This document shows, in pieces, positions 40,900 to 48,520 of a stretch of 64,000 nt of DNA. Under the pieces are notes generated by a model, which saw only the letters and a list, made by a program, of their open reading frames with translations, was not told the origin of the DNA and made no database searches. This DNA comes from Blastococcus saxobsidens. Lineage in GTDB: Bacteria; Actinomycetota; Actinomycetes; Mycobacteriales; Geodermatophilaceae. The stretch is taken from assembly GCF_010682065.1 (NCBI RefSeq), contig NZ_JAAGWG010000001.1:164216-228215 (forward strand). Reading direction: 5' to 3'. Each line of letters starts with the position of its first letter. Position 1 is the first letter of the stretch. The position numbers and the translations under genes were made by a program.

Positions 40900-41018
40900 G
40901 TGGGTCCTCCTCGGACGGGGGCGTTCGTCGTCCCGCCCTACCCACGGCGGCCGGGCCGGACCCCTCGGCCGTCGGTAGTGTCGCGGTCGTTCCGCTCCCA
41001 CTGTCCTGGAGGTCCTCC

Positions 41019-43079
41019 GTGCGCCGGCTGTGCGTCGTCCTGGGGGTGCTCGCCGGCCTCCTGCTGACCGCCGGCCCGGCGCTCGCCGTCCCCCCGTTCC
41101 GGCTGGCCGAGCAGGTGGTCGACGAGGTCGGCGCGCTGGACGGTGACCAGGCGCGGGTCGACCAGGCGCTCGACGAGCTGCAGGCCGACGAGGGGACCCA
41201 GCTGTTCGTCGTGTTCGTGTCCAGCTTCGACGGGGCCAACGGGCCCGAGTGGGCGGCGGCGACGGCCGAGCTCAGCCAGCTGGCCCGCAACGACGCGCTG
41301 CTCGCCGTCGCCGTCGACGACGGGCTCTACGGATTCGTGCCGCCCCCGGGTTTCCCGCTCACCCGCACCGAGATCGAGGACCGCGCCGCCACCACCGTCG
41401 ATCCGGCGTTCACCGAGGGCGACTGGGCCGGTGGCGTGGCCGAGTTCGCCGACATCCTGCGCACCGACTCCGCCGCCGCGGACTCCGGAGGCGAGGGGTC
41501 CGGCGGCGGCTCCGGGGCGCTGCTGGTGCTCGGCGGGATCGCCGTCGTCGGCGGCGGCGCCTACCTGGTCAGCCGCTCGCGCCGGAACCGGGGCGGCGCG
41601 GGCCTCCCGACGGGCCGGCAGCCGCGGGAGCGCGACCCGCACGAGGGCACGCCCACCCCCGAGCTGCAGGGTCGCGCCAGCGAGGCGCTGCTCGACGTGG
41701 ACGAGGCGGTCAAGACCTCCCAGCTGGACCTGGACTTCGCGCGCTCGCAGTACGGGGAGGAGGCGGTCGCCGGCTTCGGCGCCGCGCTCGCGCAGTCCAG
41801 GACGGAACTGTCGCGGGCGTTCACGCTGCGCCAGGAGCTGGACGACGACGTCCCGGAGGACGAGCCGACCACCCGCCGCATGCTGGCCGAGATCATCTCG
41901 CTGACCGCGGCCGCCGACGCGCGGCTGGACGAGCAGAGCGCGGCCTTCCAACAGCTGCGCGACCTGGAGCACCGGGCCCCGGAGGTGCTGGCGGCGCTGG
42001 AGCCGCGCATCGCCGAGCTGCGCGGCCGGCTGCCGGAGGAGGAGCAGCGGCTCGCCGGGCTCCGGCAGCGCTTCGCCGGATCGGCCGTCGCCGCCGTCGC
42101 GGAGAACGTGACCGAGGCCGGCGCGCGGCTGGACGCCGCGGAGCAGGAGATCCGGGAGGCCCGGGAGGCGATCGCCGGGGGGCGGACCGGGGAGGCCGTC
42201 GGCGACGTCCGTGCCGCGGAGGACGCCGTGGCGCAGTCGGTGACCCTGCTCGACGCCGTGGGCCGGCTGGCCGCCGACCTCGACGCCGCCGCCGGCCGGG
42301 TCGCCGCCGCCCGCGCCGAGACCGAGAAGGACCTGGCCGAGGCGCGGTCGCTGGTGAGTGCCGGGGACCGCAGCGGGCTGGAGCCGCAGATCGCCCGCGC
42401 GGAGTCAGCCCTCGCGGCCGCCGATGCGGCGCTGCGTCCGGCCGATGCGTCGCCGGGGGACCCGCTGGCCGCCCTCCGCCAGCTGGAGGACGCCGACGCC
42501 GCGCTCGAGCAGACCCTCGCGGTCGCCCGGGACGCGCAGACCCAGGCCCGGCGGGCCGCGGGCGCACTGGACCAGGCGCTGCTGACGGCCCGCTCCACGC
42601 TGGCCGCCGCGCAGGACTTCATCGACACCCGCCGCGGCGCGATCGGCCCGGAGGCCCGCACCCGGCTCGCCGAGGCCCGCCGCCACCTGGAGGCGGCCGT
42701 CGACCTGGGCCGCACCGACCCGGTGGCGGCGCTGCGGGAGGCGCAGCAGGCCGGGCTGCTGGCCCAGCACGCGCTCGACCTCGCGCAGGACGACGTCGGC
42801 CGGTGGAACTCCGGCGGCTACGGGCCCGGGGGCATGGGCGGTGGCTACGGGCCGGGGATGGGTGGCGGCTACCGCCGGGGCGGGGTCGACCTGGGCAGCC
42901 TGGTCCTCGGCGGGATCCTCCTGGGTGGTGGCGGCCGGCGCGGCGGCTACGGCGGGGGGTTCGGCGGTGGCTTCGGCGGTGGCGGGGGCTTCGGTGGTGG
43001 CGGTGGCTTCGGCGGCGGCCGCGGCGCCGGGGGCGGTTCCTTCGGTGGTGGTGGCAGCGCCGGAGGCGGCCGCTTCTGA
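41019..43079 (+). CDS. TPM-domain secreted/membrane protein with coiled coil and Gly-rich tail
   Basis: A 686-residue protein. A signal peptide ends in ALA, then a TPM domain covers about residues 25-150 (VDEVGALDGDQARVDQALDELQADEGTQLFVVFV). A Gly/Ser linker and a transmembrane helix (GALLVLGGIAVVGGGAYLV) are followed by about 400 residues of Ala/Glu/Leu-rich helix predicted to be coiled coil. The last 90 residues are almost all Gly with Phe, Tyr and Arg. Such TPM proteins are widespread in actinobacteria, and their role is unclear (photosystem-repair or phosphatase activity is known for distant TPM domains). GTG 41019 follows a GGAGG sequence; TAGTGT at 40976-40981 may be its -10 box. Confidence 0.82.
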   Translation: MRRLCVVLGVLAGLLLTAGPALAVPPFRLAEQVVDEVGALDGDQARVDQALDELQADEGTQLFVVFVSSFDGANGPEWAAATAELSQLARNDALLAVAVDDGLYGFVPPPGFPLTRTEIEDRAATTVDPAFTEGDWAGGVAEFADILRTDSAAADSGGEGSGGGSGALLVLGGIAVVGGGAYLVSRSRRNRGGAGLPTGRQPRERDPHEGTPTPELQGRASEALLDVDEAVKTSQLDLDFARSQYGEEAVAGFGAALAQSRTELSRAFTLRQELDDDVPEDEPTTRRMLAEIISLTAAADARLDEQSAAFQQLRDLEHRAPEVLAALEPRIAELRGRLPEEEQRLAGLRQRFAGSAVAAVAENVTEAGARLDAAEQEIREAREAIAGGRTGEAVGDVRAAEDAVAQSVTLLDAVGRLAADLDAAAGRVAAARAETEKDLAEARSLVSAGDRSGLEPQIARAESALAAADAALRPADASPGDPLAALRQLEDADAALEQTLAVARDAQTQARRAAGALDQALLTARSTLAAAQDFIDTRRGAIGPEARTRLAEARRHLEAAVDLGRTDPVAALREAQQAGLLAQHALDLAQDDVGRWNSGGYGPGGMGGGYGPGMGGGYRRGGVDLGSLVLGGILLGGGGRRGGYGGGFGGGFGGGGGFGGGGGFGGGRGAGGGSFGGGGSAGGGRF

Positions 43080-43156
43080 CCCGGGCGCGCGGAAGGCCCT
43101 GGGAACTGTCGGTGCCCGGTGCCACCGTGGCCTCCTCACTTCACGAGGAGGCGACG

Positions 43157-43918
43157 ATGCCCACCCGAGACACCGCCTGGCCGGCGGGGACACCGTGCTG
43201 GATCGACTACGGGGCCGGTGACCTGGCCGCGGCGAGGGAGTTCTACGCCGAGCTGCTCGGCTGGCAGTACACCGGCGGCGACGCCGAGTTCGGCGGCTAC
43301 CTGAACGCCGAGAGGGAGGGGCGCCGGGTCGCGGGCCTGGGTCCCCAGATGGACGAGGCCGGGCAGCCCGGCTGGACCACCTACTTCGCCACCGACGACG
43401 CCGACGCGACGGTGGCCCGGATCCGCGACGCGGGGGGCACGGTGCTCGTCGAGCCGATGGCGATCGGGCCGCTGGGCCGGATGGTGGTCGCCCTCGACCC
43501 GCAGGGGAGCGCCTTCGGGCTCTGGGAGGCCGGTGAGCACACCGGCGTGCAGCGGTTCAACGAGCCGGGCGCGCTGGTCTGGAACGAGGCGGCCGTCGCC
43601 GATCCGGAGGCGGCCCGGGCGTTCTACAGCGCGGTCTTCGGATTCGAGTGGGACGCCATGGAGGGCATGGCGCCCTACGCCACCTTCCGGACCGGTGACC
43701 GGCCGCTCGGCGGTCTGGGTGCCGCCGAGCCCGGCCTGCCCACGGGGTGGACGGTGTGCTTCGCGGTGACCTCCACCGACGCCGCGGTCGCCACCGTCGA
43801 GAGCGCCGGCGGCACCGTGCTGCACCCGGCCGAGGACACCGAGTTCGGCCGGTTCGCCGTGGTGGCCGACCGGTGGGGCGGGGCGTTCTCCGTCATGGAG
43901 GTCGGACAGGAGAACTGA
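43157..43918 (+). CDS. VOC-family (glyoxalase/bleomycin-resistance fold) protein
   Basis: A 253-residue protein made of two VOC modules in tandem. The first opens TPCWIDYGAGDLAAAREFYAELLGWQYTGG and the second ALVWNEAAVADPEAARAFYSAVFGFEWDAM. Both close with FGLWE / FSVMEV-type ends. The family includes glyoxalases, dioxygenases and antibiotic-binding proteins; two-module forms of this type are common in actinobacteria without known substrate. The ATG at 43157 has a GAGGAGG Shine-Dalgarno sequence. Confidence 0.87.
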   Translation: MPTRDTAWPAGTPCWIDYGAGDLAAAREFYAELLGWQYTGGDAEFGGYLNAEREGRRVAGLGPQMDEAGQPGWTTYFATDDADATVARIRDAGGTVLVEPMAIGPLGRMVVALDPQGSAFGLWEAGEHTGVQRFNEPGALVWNEAAVADPEAARAFYSAVFGFEWDAMEGMAPYATFRTGDRPLGGLGAAEPGLPTGWTVCFAVTSTDAAVATVESAGGTVLHPAEDTEFGRFAVVADRWGGAFSVMEVGQEN

Positions 43919-44009
43919 CACGTCCCGGGTCGTTGACGGCCGCACCCGGATACGGGAACACTCCGTTCATCAACCGGTGCACCCTGTCACCGGAGAGTCG
44001 GGAGTCCTC

Positions 44010-44273
44010 GTGAAGCGCGTTCTCGCATCCCTCGGCACGGCGGCACTCGCCGCGGGCCTCGTTCTCGGCACCGCGGCGCAGGCCAATGCGGGGGCGATCA
44101 GGGCCTCCGGGCCGTACAGCAGTCTGACGCAGTGCCAGTACGGCCAGAAGGACCTGCGCGGCTTCACGAGCGGCGTCAGCAACATCCAGCCGTGCAAGTA
44201 CCAGCCGGCGTACACCGACGACTACGGCCGGACCCTGCGCGCCGGCTGGTACTTCGTCTACGTGCAGAACTGA
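44010..44273 (+). CDS. small secreted protein, 87 residues
   Basis: I do not recognise this family. The start GTG 44010 gives a clear signal peptide (VKRVLASLGTAALAAGLVLGTAAQANA), leaving a mature part of about 60 residues with two cysteines (in TQCQYGQ and QPCKYQP) that could form one disulfide. The mature part is rich in Tyr, Gln and Gly and ends GWYFVYVQN. It is a lone gene between the VOC gene and a bidirectional terminator. It resembles small extracellular proteins of unknown role in actinomycetes. Confidence 0.65.
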   Translation: MKRVLASLGTAALAAGLVLGTAAQANAGAIRASGPYSSLTQCQYGQKDLRGFTSGVSNIQPCKYQPAYTDDYGRTLRAGWYFVYVQN

Positions 44274-44280
44274 GCCCCGT

Positions 44281-44320
44281 GGTCGGCCGGCCCGCGAGCG
44301 CTCGCGCTCGTGGGCCGACC
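44281..44320. terminator. bidirectional terminator between the small secreted protein and pirin genes
   Basis: GGTCGGC-cg-GCCCgCGAGCG pairs with CGCTCGtGGGCCGACC around a short loop, an imperfect 15-pair hairpin placed between converging stop codons. Confidence 0.7.
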
Positions 44321-44324
44321 GACG

Positions 44325-45308
44325 TCAGCGGACCCGGCCGCGCGCCATGAGCGGCACCGGGGGCAGCGGAGGGGCCTCGAGCCGGGCGCCGTCGTAGCCC
44401 ACCACCGCGCCGAACCGCTCGTCCTCGGCGTTCCAGCGCTCGGCGTAGTCGGCGATCTCCTCGCCGGACCGGCCCACGAAGTTCCACCACATCACCAGCC
44501 GCTCCTCGAACGGCTCGCCGCCCAGCAGCAGGAGGCGTGAGGCGTCGGCAGCGCGGAGCCGGAGCGAACGCCGGCCGGTGCCCAGGTAGAGCATCGCCCC
44601 GCGCTCGAGCGGGACGTCCTCGACCGTCGCGCTCCCGGACGAGGCCAGCACGGCGTACTCGAAGTCGGGCTCCAGCGGCACCTCGACGTCGGCGCCCGAC
44701 GACAGGTCCAGGTCGGCGCCGACCAGCGGGGTGTAGGCCCGCCCCGGGGAGGTGGCGCCGGCGAACGAACCCAGGAGGACGGTGGTGCGCAGCCCGCCGG
44801 AGCTGAAGCCGGGCAGCGCGTCGTGGTGCTCGAAGTGCGGCGCGACGTCGCGGTCGGCGTCGGGCAGGGCCACCCACAGCTGGGCGCCGTGCAGGAACCG
44901 TGGGTGGCTCGCCGGCGACTGCTCGGAGTGCGCGATGCCGTGGCCGGCGGTCATCAGCGCCAGCTCGCCGGGGCGGAAGGTCACGTCGCTGCCCAGGGAG
45001 TCGCGGTGGTGCACCTCGCCGTCGAGCAGCCAGGACACCGTCTGCAGCCCGGTGTGCGGGTGGGGCGCCACCTGCATGCCGGGCGAGCTGGTGATGTCGT
45101 CGGGGCCGTAGTGGTCCACGAACGCCCAGGCGCCCACCATGCGCCGGCCCAGCGTCGGCAGCAGCCGGCGCACGTGGGTCGACTCGCCCAGCAGCACCTC
45201 CTTGGCCGGCAGCAGGTCCAGCACCGGCCCCGCGGAGGTCTGCTGCAGTCCCCCCAGGTCGCGGGCCGCGGGGCGGCGGTCCAGGTTGCTCACGGTGTTC
45301 CCCTCCAT
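44325..45308 (-). CDS. pirin family protein
   Basis: A 327-residue bicupin. The N-terminal cupin carries the metal site in APHPHTGLQTVSWLLDGEVHHRDS with HSEQ later, and the second cupin (DVEVPLEPDFEYAVLASSG, PLERGAMLYLGTG) is less conserved, as usual. Pirins are iron-binding proteins; some have quercetinase activity and others bind enzymes or regulators. It ends GFVG-type NFVGRSGEEIADYAERWN, a conserved tail. A GTG five codons downstream is an alternative start. It lies 30 nt after a second pirin gene, so the two are probably co-transcribed. Confidence 0.9.
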   Translation of the reverse strand: MEGNTVSNLDRRPAARDLGGLQQTSAGPVLDLLPAKEVLLGESTHVRRLLPTLGRRMVGAWAFVDHYGPDDITSSPGMQVAPHPHTGLQTVSWLLDGEVHHRDSLGSDVTFRPGELALMTAGHGIAHSEQSPASHPRFLHGAQLWVALPDADRDVAPHFEHHDALPGFSSGGLRTTVLLGSFAGATSPGRAYTPLVGADLDLSSGADVEVPLEPDFEYAVLASSGSATVEDVPLERGAMLYLGTGRRSLRLRAADASRLLLLGGEPFEERLVMWWNFVGRSGEEIADYAERWNAEDERFGAVVGYDGARLEAPPLPPVPLMARGRVR

Positions 45309-45338
45309 CTCGACGGGGCCGAAGTGGCGATAATGGCC

Positions 45339-46364
45339 CTACGCGTCCGGGTCAGTCTGACCCCGGAGGTCGCCGTGCGGAACGGGTCCCGACACCCGCT
45401 GGGCGGGGATCGCGCCGAGCCGGCCGGCGGAGAAGTCGGCGAATGCGTCGCGGACCTCGTCGGCGGTGTTCATGACGAACGGGCCGTACATGGCGATCGG
45501 CTCGTCGATCGGCCGGCCGCCCAGGATGACGACGTCCAGGGCCGGGGTGCGCGACTCCTGGTGGACGGCGCCCCGGACGGTGACGGTGTCGCCGGGGCCG
45601 AGCACCGCGAGCTGGCCGGTGCGCACCGGAGCGCCGTCGATGCCGACCGAACCCGCGCCGGACAGCACGTAGACCAGGGCGTTGAAGTCCGGCCGCCAGG
45701 GCAGGTCGAGCGTGGCGCCGGGGGAGACGGTGGCGTGCACCATCGCCATCGGCGTGTACGTCGAGCCGGGACCCCTGTGGACGACGGAGCGCCCGGCATC
45801 CGTGATCTCCCCTGCGATGACCCGGAGGAACGCCCCGGCGTCGGGGCTGGCCAGCAGCACCGAGGCGTCGGCGCGCAGGTCCTGGTACCGCGGCTCGACC
45901 CACTTCTGGGCCCGGGGGAGGTTCACCCACAGCTGCAGCCCGTGGAAGAGCCCACCGCTGACGACCAGCTCCTCCGGCGGCCGCTCGATGTGCAGGACGC
46001 CGCCGCCGGCGGTCATCCACTGGGTGTCGCCGTTGCTGATCGTGCCGCCACCCCCGTGGGAGTCGGCGTGCTCGAAGGTGCCGTCGATCAGGTAGGTGAC
46101 CGTCTCGAAGCCCCGGTGCGGGTGCCAGCTCGTGCCCTTGGGCTCACCGGGTGCGTACTCGACCTCGCCCATCTGGTCCATGTGCAGGAACGGGTCCAGG
46201 GCACGCAGGTCCACGCCGGCGAACGCCCGGCGGACCGGGAAGCCCTCGCCCTCGTAGGCCGAGGGTGCGGTGGTCACCGACCGGGTGCGCCGGCGCACCG
46301 TGCGGGGTGCCGGCAGCGGGACGCGCGGCAGCGTGGTGGTGTCCTCGACGGTCACGGCGGGCAT
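45339..46364 (-). CDS. pirin family protein
   Basis: A 341-residue bicupin. The metal ligands are in SWHPHRGFETVTYLIDGTFEHADS and the nearby VLHIE; LFHGLQLWVNLPRAQKW follows. The second cupin has DFNALVYVLSGAGSVG and the end GPFVMNTADEVRDAFADF is typical. It is more canonical than its neighbour. It is first in a two-pirin operon, divergent from the ArsR-like regulator, and has a GTTGAA-AG-TTCAAC palindrome 12 nt before its ATG, a probable operator. Confidence 0.92.
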   Translation of the reverse strand: MPAVTVEDTTTLPRVPLPAPRTVRRRTRSVTTAPSAYEGEGFPVRRAFAGVDLRALDPFLHMDQMGEVEYAPGEPKGTSWHPHRGFETVTYLIDGTFEHADSHGGGGTISNGDTQWMTAGGGVLHIERPPEELVVSGGLFHGLQLWVNLPRAQKWVEPRYQDLRADASVLLASPDAGAFLRVIAGEITDAGRSVVHRGPGSTYTPMAMVHATVSPGATLDLPWRPDFNALVYVLSGAGSVGIDGAPVRTGQLAVLGPGDTVTVRGAVHQESRTPALDVVILGGRPIDEPIAMYGPFVMNTADEVRDAFADFSAGRLGAIPAQRVSGPVPHGDLRGQTDPDA

Positions 46365-46376
46365 CGGATCTCCCTC

Positions 46377-46390
46377 GTTGAAAGTTCAAC
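46377..46390. promoter_or_regulatory. palindromic operator candidate before the pirin operon
   Basis: GTTGAA-AG-TTCAAC is a perfect palindrome of 6-bp arms, 12 nt upstream of the pirin start. Such TTGAA/TTCAA palindromes are common sites for MarR-like regulators of pirin genes; which protein binds here is not known. Confidence 0.5.
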
Positions 46391-46489
46391 CAGTGGAGAC
46401 GGTAACCCGGCCCGTGGCCGTTGTCTCCCCCCGGCGGACCACCGCACCGCGGGTGCGGTCGGCCGCCGCCGATGGACGCAAAGAAGTCC

Positions 46490-46518
46490 TTGCAAAGAGC
46501 CCTTTGCATACATAGGCT
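46490..46518 (+). promoter_or_regulatory. promoter and overlapping inverted repeat of the ArsR-like regulator
   Basis: TTGCAA (46490-46495), a 17-nt spacer and TAGGCT (46513-46518) place the transcript start at or next to the ATG at 46526. The inverted repeat TGCAAAG-AGCC-CTTTGCA (46491-46508) overlaps the -35 and spacer, an arrangement for autorepression. A further GCAAAG lies at 46478-46483. Confidence 0.55.
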
Positions 46519-46525
46519 GCCCGGC

Positions 46526-47125
46526 ATGACGCCGAAGGACACCGCCCCGGAGCCCCGGGTCCAGGTGACGGACGTCCGGGCCCTGCGGGCCCTGGCGCAC
46601 CCGCTGCGCAACCGCCTGCTCGGACTGCTCCGGCTGCACGGCCCCGCCACCGCCAGCGGCCTCGGTCGCAGCGTCGGGGAGAGCAGCGGCTCGACCAGCT
46701 ACCACCTCCGGCAGCTCGCGGCGTACGGCTTCGTCGAGGAGGTCGAGGGCCAGGGCACCACCCGCGAGCGGTGGTGGCGGGCCCGGCACCGGATGACCAG
46801 CTGGGAGGCCGCCGACGTCCTGGCGCAGGAGGGCGGGTCGGAGCTGGAGGACGAGCTCCGGCGGCAGCAGCTGGCCAACCACGCACGGGTGCTCGGCGCC
46901 TGGCAGGCGCAGGAGGCGGAGCTCGACCCGGCCTGGGTGGCGGCCGCCTCGCTCGGCGACTACGCGCTCCGCCTGCGGCCGGACCAGGCGAGGGACCTCG
47001 TCGGGGAGCTGAACGCGGTGCTTCTGCGCTGGCTCGAGGCGCACCCCGCGGAGCAGCCGGCGGAGGGCACCGAGCTCGTCGGCGTCCTGCTCGACGTCGT
47101 CCCGCTCAAGGAGTGGCCGACGTGA
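46526..47125 (+). CDS. ArsR-like helix-turn-helix regulator
   Basis: A 199-residue regulator. The winged helix is VTDVRALRALAHPLRNRLLGLLRLHGPATASGLGRSVGESSGSTSYHLRQLAAYGFVEEV, of the HTH_20 type, followed by an all-helical C-terminal domain with no cysteine metal site. Such proteins often repress the next transporter gene. ATG 46526 is preferred because the promoter predicts a leaderless mRNA starting there. It overlaps the MFS transporter gene by 4 nt (GTGA). Confidence 0.82.
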   Translation: MTPKDTAPEPRVQVTDVRALRALAHPLRNRLLGLLRLHGPATASGLGRSVGESSGSTSYHLRQLAAYGFVEEVEGQGTTRERWWRARHRMTSWEAADVLAQEGGSELEDELRRQQLANHARVLGAWQAQEAELDPAWVAAASLGDYALRLRPDQARDLVGELNAVLLRWLEAHPAEQPAEGTELVGVLLDVVPLKEWPT

Positions 47126-48414
47126 CCCCGCCGCAGACCGTCCGGTCGGCCACCCGCCGGCTGGTCGGGCTCACCGCGCTGCGCTGGCTACCGGTCGGGC
47201 TGACCACCCCGGTCACCGTCCTGCTCGCCCAGGCCCGCGGGCTGTCGCTGGCCGAGATCGGGCTGCTCTTCACGCTGCACGGCGTCGTCGTGGTGGCGCT
47301 GGAGCTGCCCACCGGCGGGCTGGCCGACGTCCTCGGCCGCCGCCCGGTGCTGCTCGCCGGAGCCGTCCTGCACATCGTGTCCTGCGTGCTGTTCGCCGTC
47401 GCGACGAGCCTGCCCGGCTTCGTGCTGGCCATCCTGGCGCTCGGGCTGGGCCGCACGCTGGACTCCGGCCCGCTGGAGGCCTGGTACGTCGACAGCGTCC
47501 ACCGCATCGACCCGGCCGCCGACGTCGCGCCCGGCCTGGCCCGCCACTCCGCCGCCGACGGCGGCGGGCTCGCGATCGGCGCCGTCGCCGGCGGCCTGCT
47601 GCCCGGTCTGCTGGGCGGGTCCACCGGCGCCGCGCTCGCCCTCCCGTACGCCGTGGCCGCCGTCCTCGACCTGGTCTACGTCGGCTTCGTCCTGCGCCTG
47701 CTCACCGAGGACCGGCCGCCCCGGGAGGGCAGTGTCCGGGCGGCGCTCGGCGCCGGCGCCCGGGCGGTGCCGGCGACCGTGGCCGGGGCGCTGCGGCTGT
47801 CGGTCACCGACGGGCCGCTGCGCCTGGTCCTGCTGATCACCGCCGCGGGCGGCGTGGGGCTGGTCGGCTGCGAGCTGCTGGGACCGCTGCGCTTCGCCGA
47901 CCTCGCCGGCAGCCGGGACGACGGTGCGGCCGTCTACGGCACCGTCCTCGCGATCTCGTTCGCGGCGGCCGCGGTCGGCGCGATGACCACCCCGGCGATG
48001 CGCCGGCTGTTCCGCGGCTCCACCCGCGTCACCTGTGCCGTCCTGGCGCTGCTCGGCGCGGGCGCGCTCGCGCTGTTCTCCGGGCCCGACGTGCTGGTGG
48101 TGGCCTCCGTCGGGTTCGCGCTCTACTACGTCTCGCACGGCGCCACCTGGCCGCTGACCGCCGCGGTCCTGCACGACCGGGTCACCGCCGCGCACCGGGC
48201 GACGGCGGTCTCGGCGATGTCGCTGTCGATGGCGCTCGGCGGGATCCTGGGCAACCTCGCCGTCCCGGTCGTGGTGCGCCTGGCGGGGCAGGACGGCGCC
48301 CTCCTCGCGATCGCCGGGGTGATCCTGCTCAGCGGGCTCGCCTGTCTCCGGCTGCCCCGCACCGTCCGGGCGGAGCCGGTGGGCGCCGACGGCATCGAGG
48401 CGACCGCGCGCTGA
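47122..48414 (+). CDS. MFS transporter
   Basis: A 430-residue transporter with about twelve hydrophobic spans. The loop 2-3 motif is GGLADVLGRRPVLL and the general layout (LTALRWLPVGLTTPVTVLLAQARGLSLAEIGLLFT) fits a drug- or metabolite-efflux branch of the superfamily. GTG 47122 overlaps the regulator's stop, so the pair forms a regulator-transporter unit; the substrate is presumably the signal that releases the regulator (inference). Confidence 0.87.
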   Translation: MTPPQTVRSATRRLVGLTALRWLPVGLTTPVTVLLAQARGLSLAEIGLLFTLHGVVVVALELPTGGLADVLGRRPVLLAGAVLHIVSCVLFAVATSLPGFVLAILALGLGRTLDSGPLEAWYVDSVHRIDPAADVAPGLARHSAADGGGLAIGAVAGGLLPGLLGGSTGAALALPYAVAAVLDLVYVGFVLRLLTEDRPPREGSVRAALGAGARAVPATVAGALRLSVTDGPLRLVLLITAAGGVGLVGCELLGPLRFADLAGSRDDGAAVYGTVLAISFAAAAVGAMTTPAMRRLFRGSTRVTCAVLALLGAGALALFSGPDVLVVASVGFALYYVSHGATWPLTAAVLHDRVTAAHRATAVSAMSLSMALGGILGNLAVPVVVRLAGQDGALLAIAGVILLSGLACLRLPRTVRAEPVGADGIEATAR

Positions 48415-48520
48415 CCTGCGCTTTCACCCGGCCGCAAAGGTGTTCCCCTCCCGGCCCGGTTCTGTGAGGATCCGCGGCGGTTCCCGCGCCGGTCAGGACG
48501 GGCCGAGCGGATGAGGGTTC

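Noticed and set aside
42800..43079. CRISPR-like or tandem repeat array
   Set aside because: The repetition is the glycine-rich coding tail of the TPM protein, with irregular units and no spacers.
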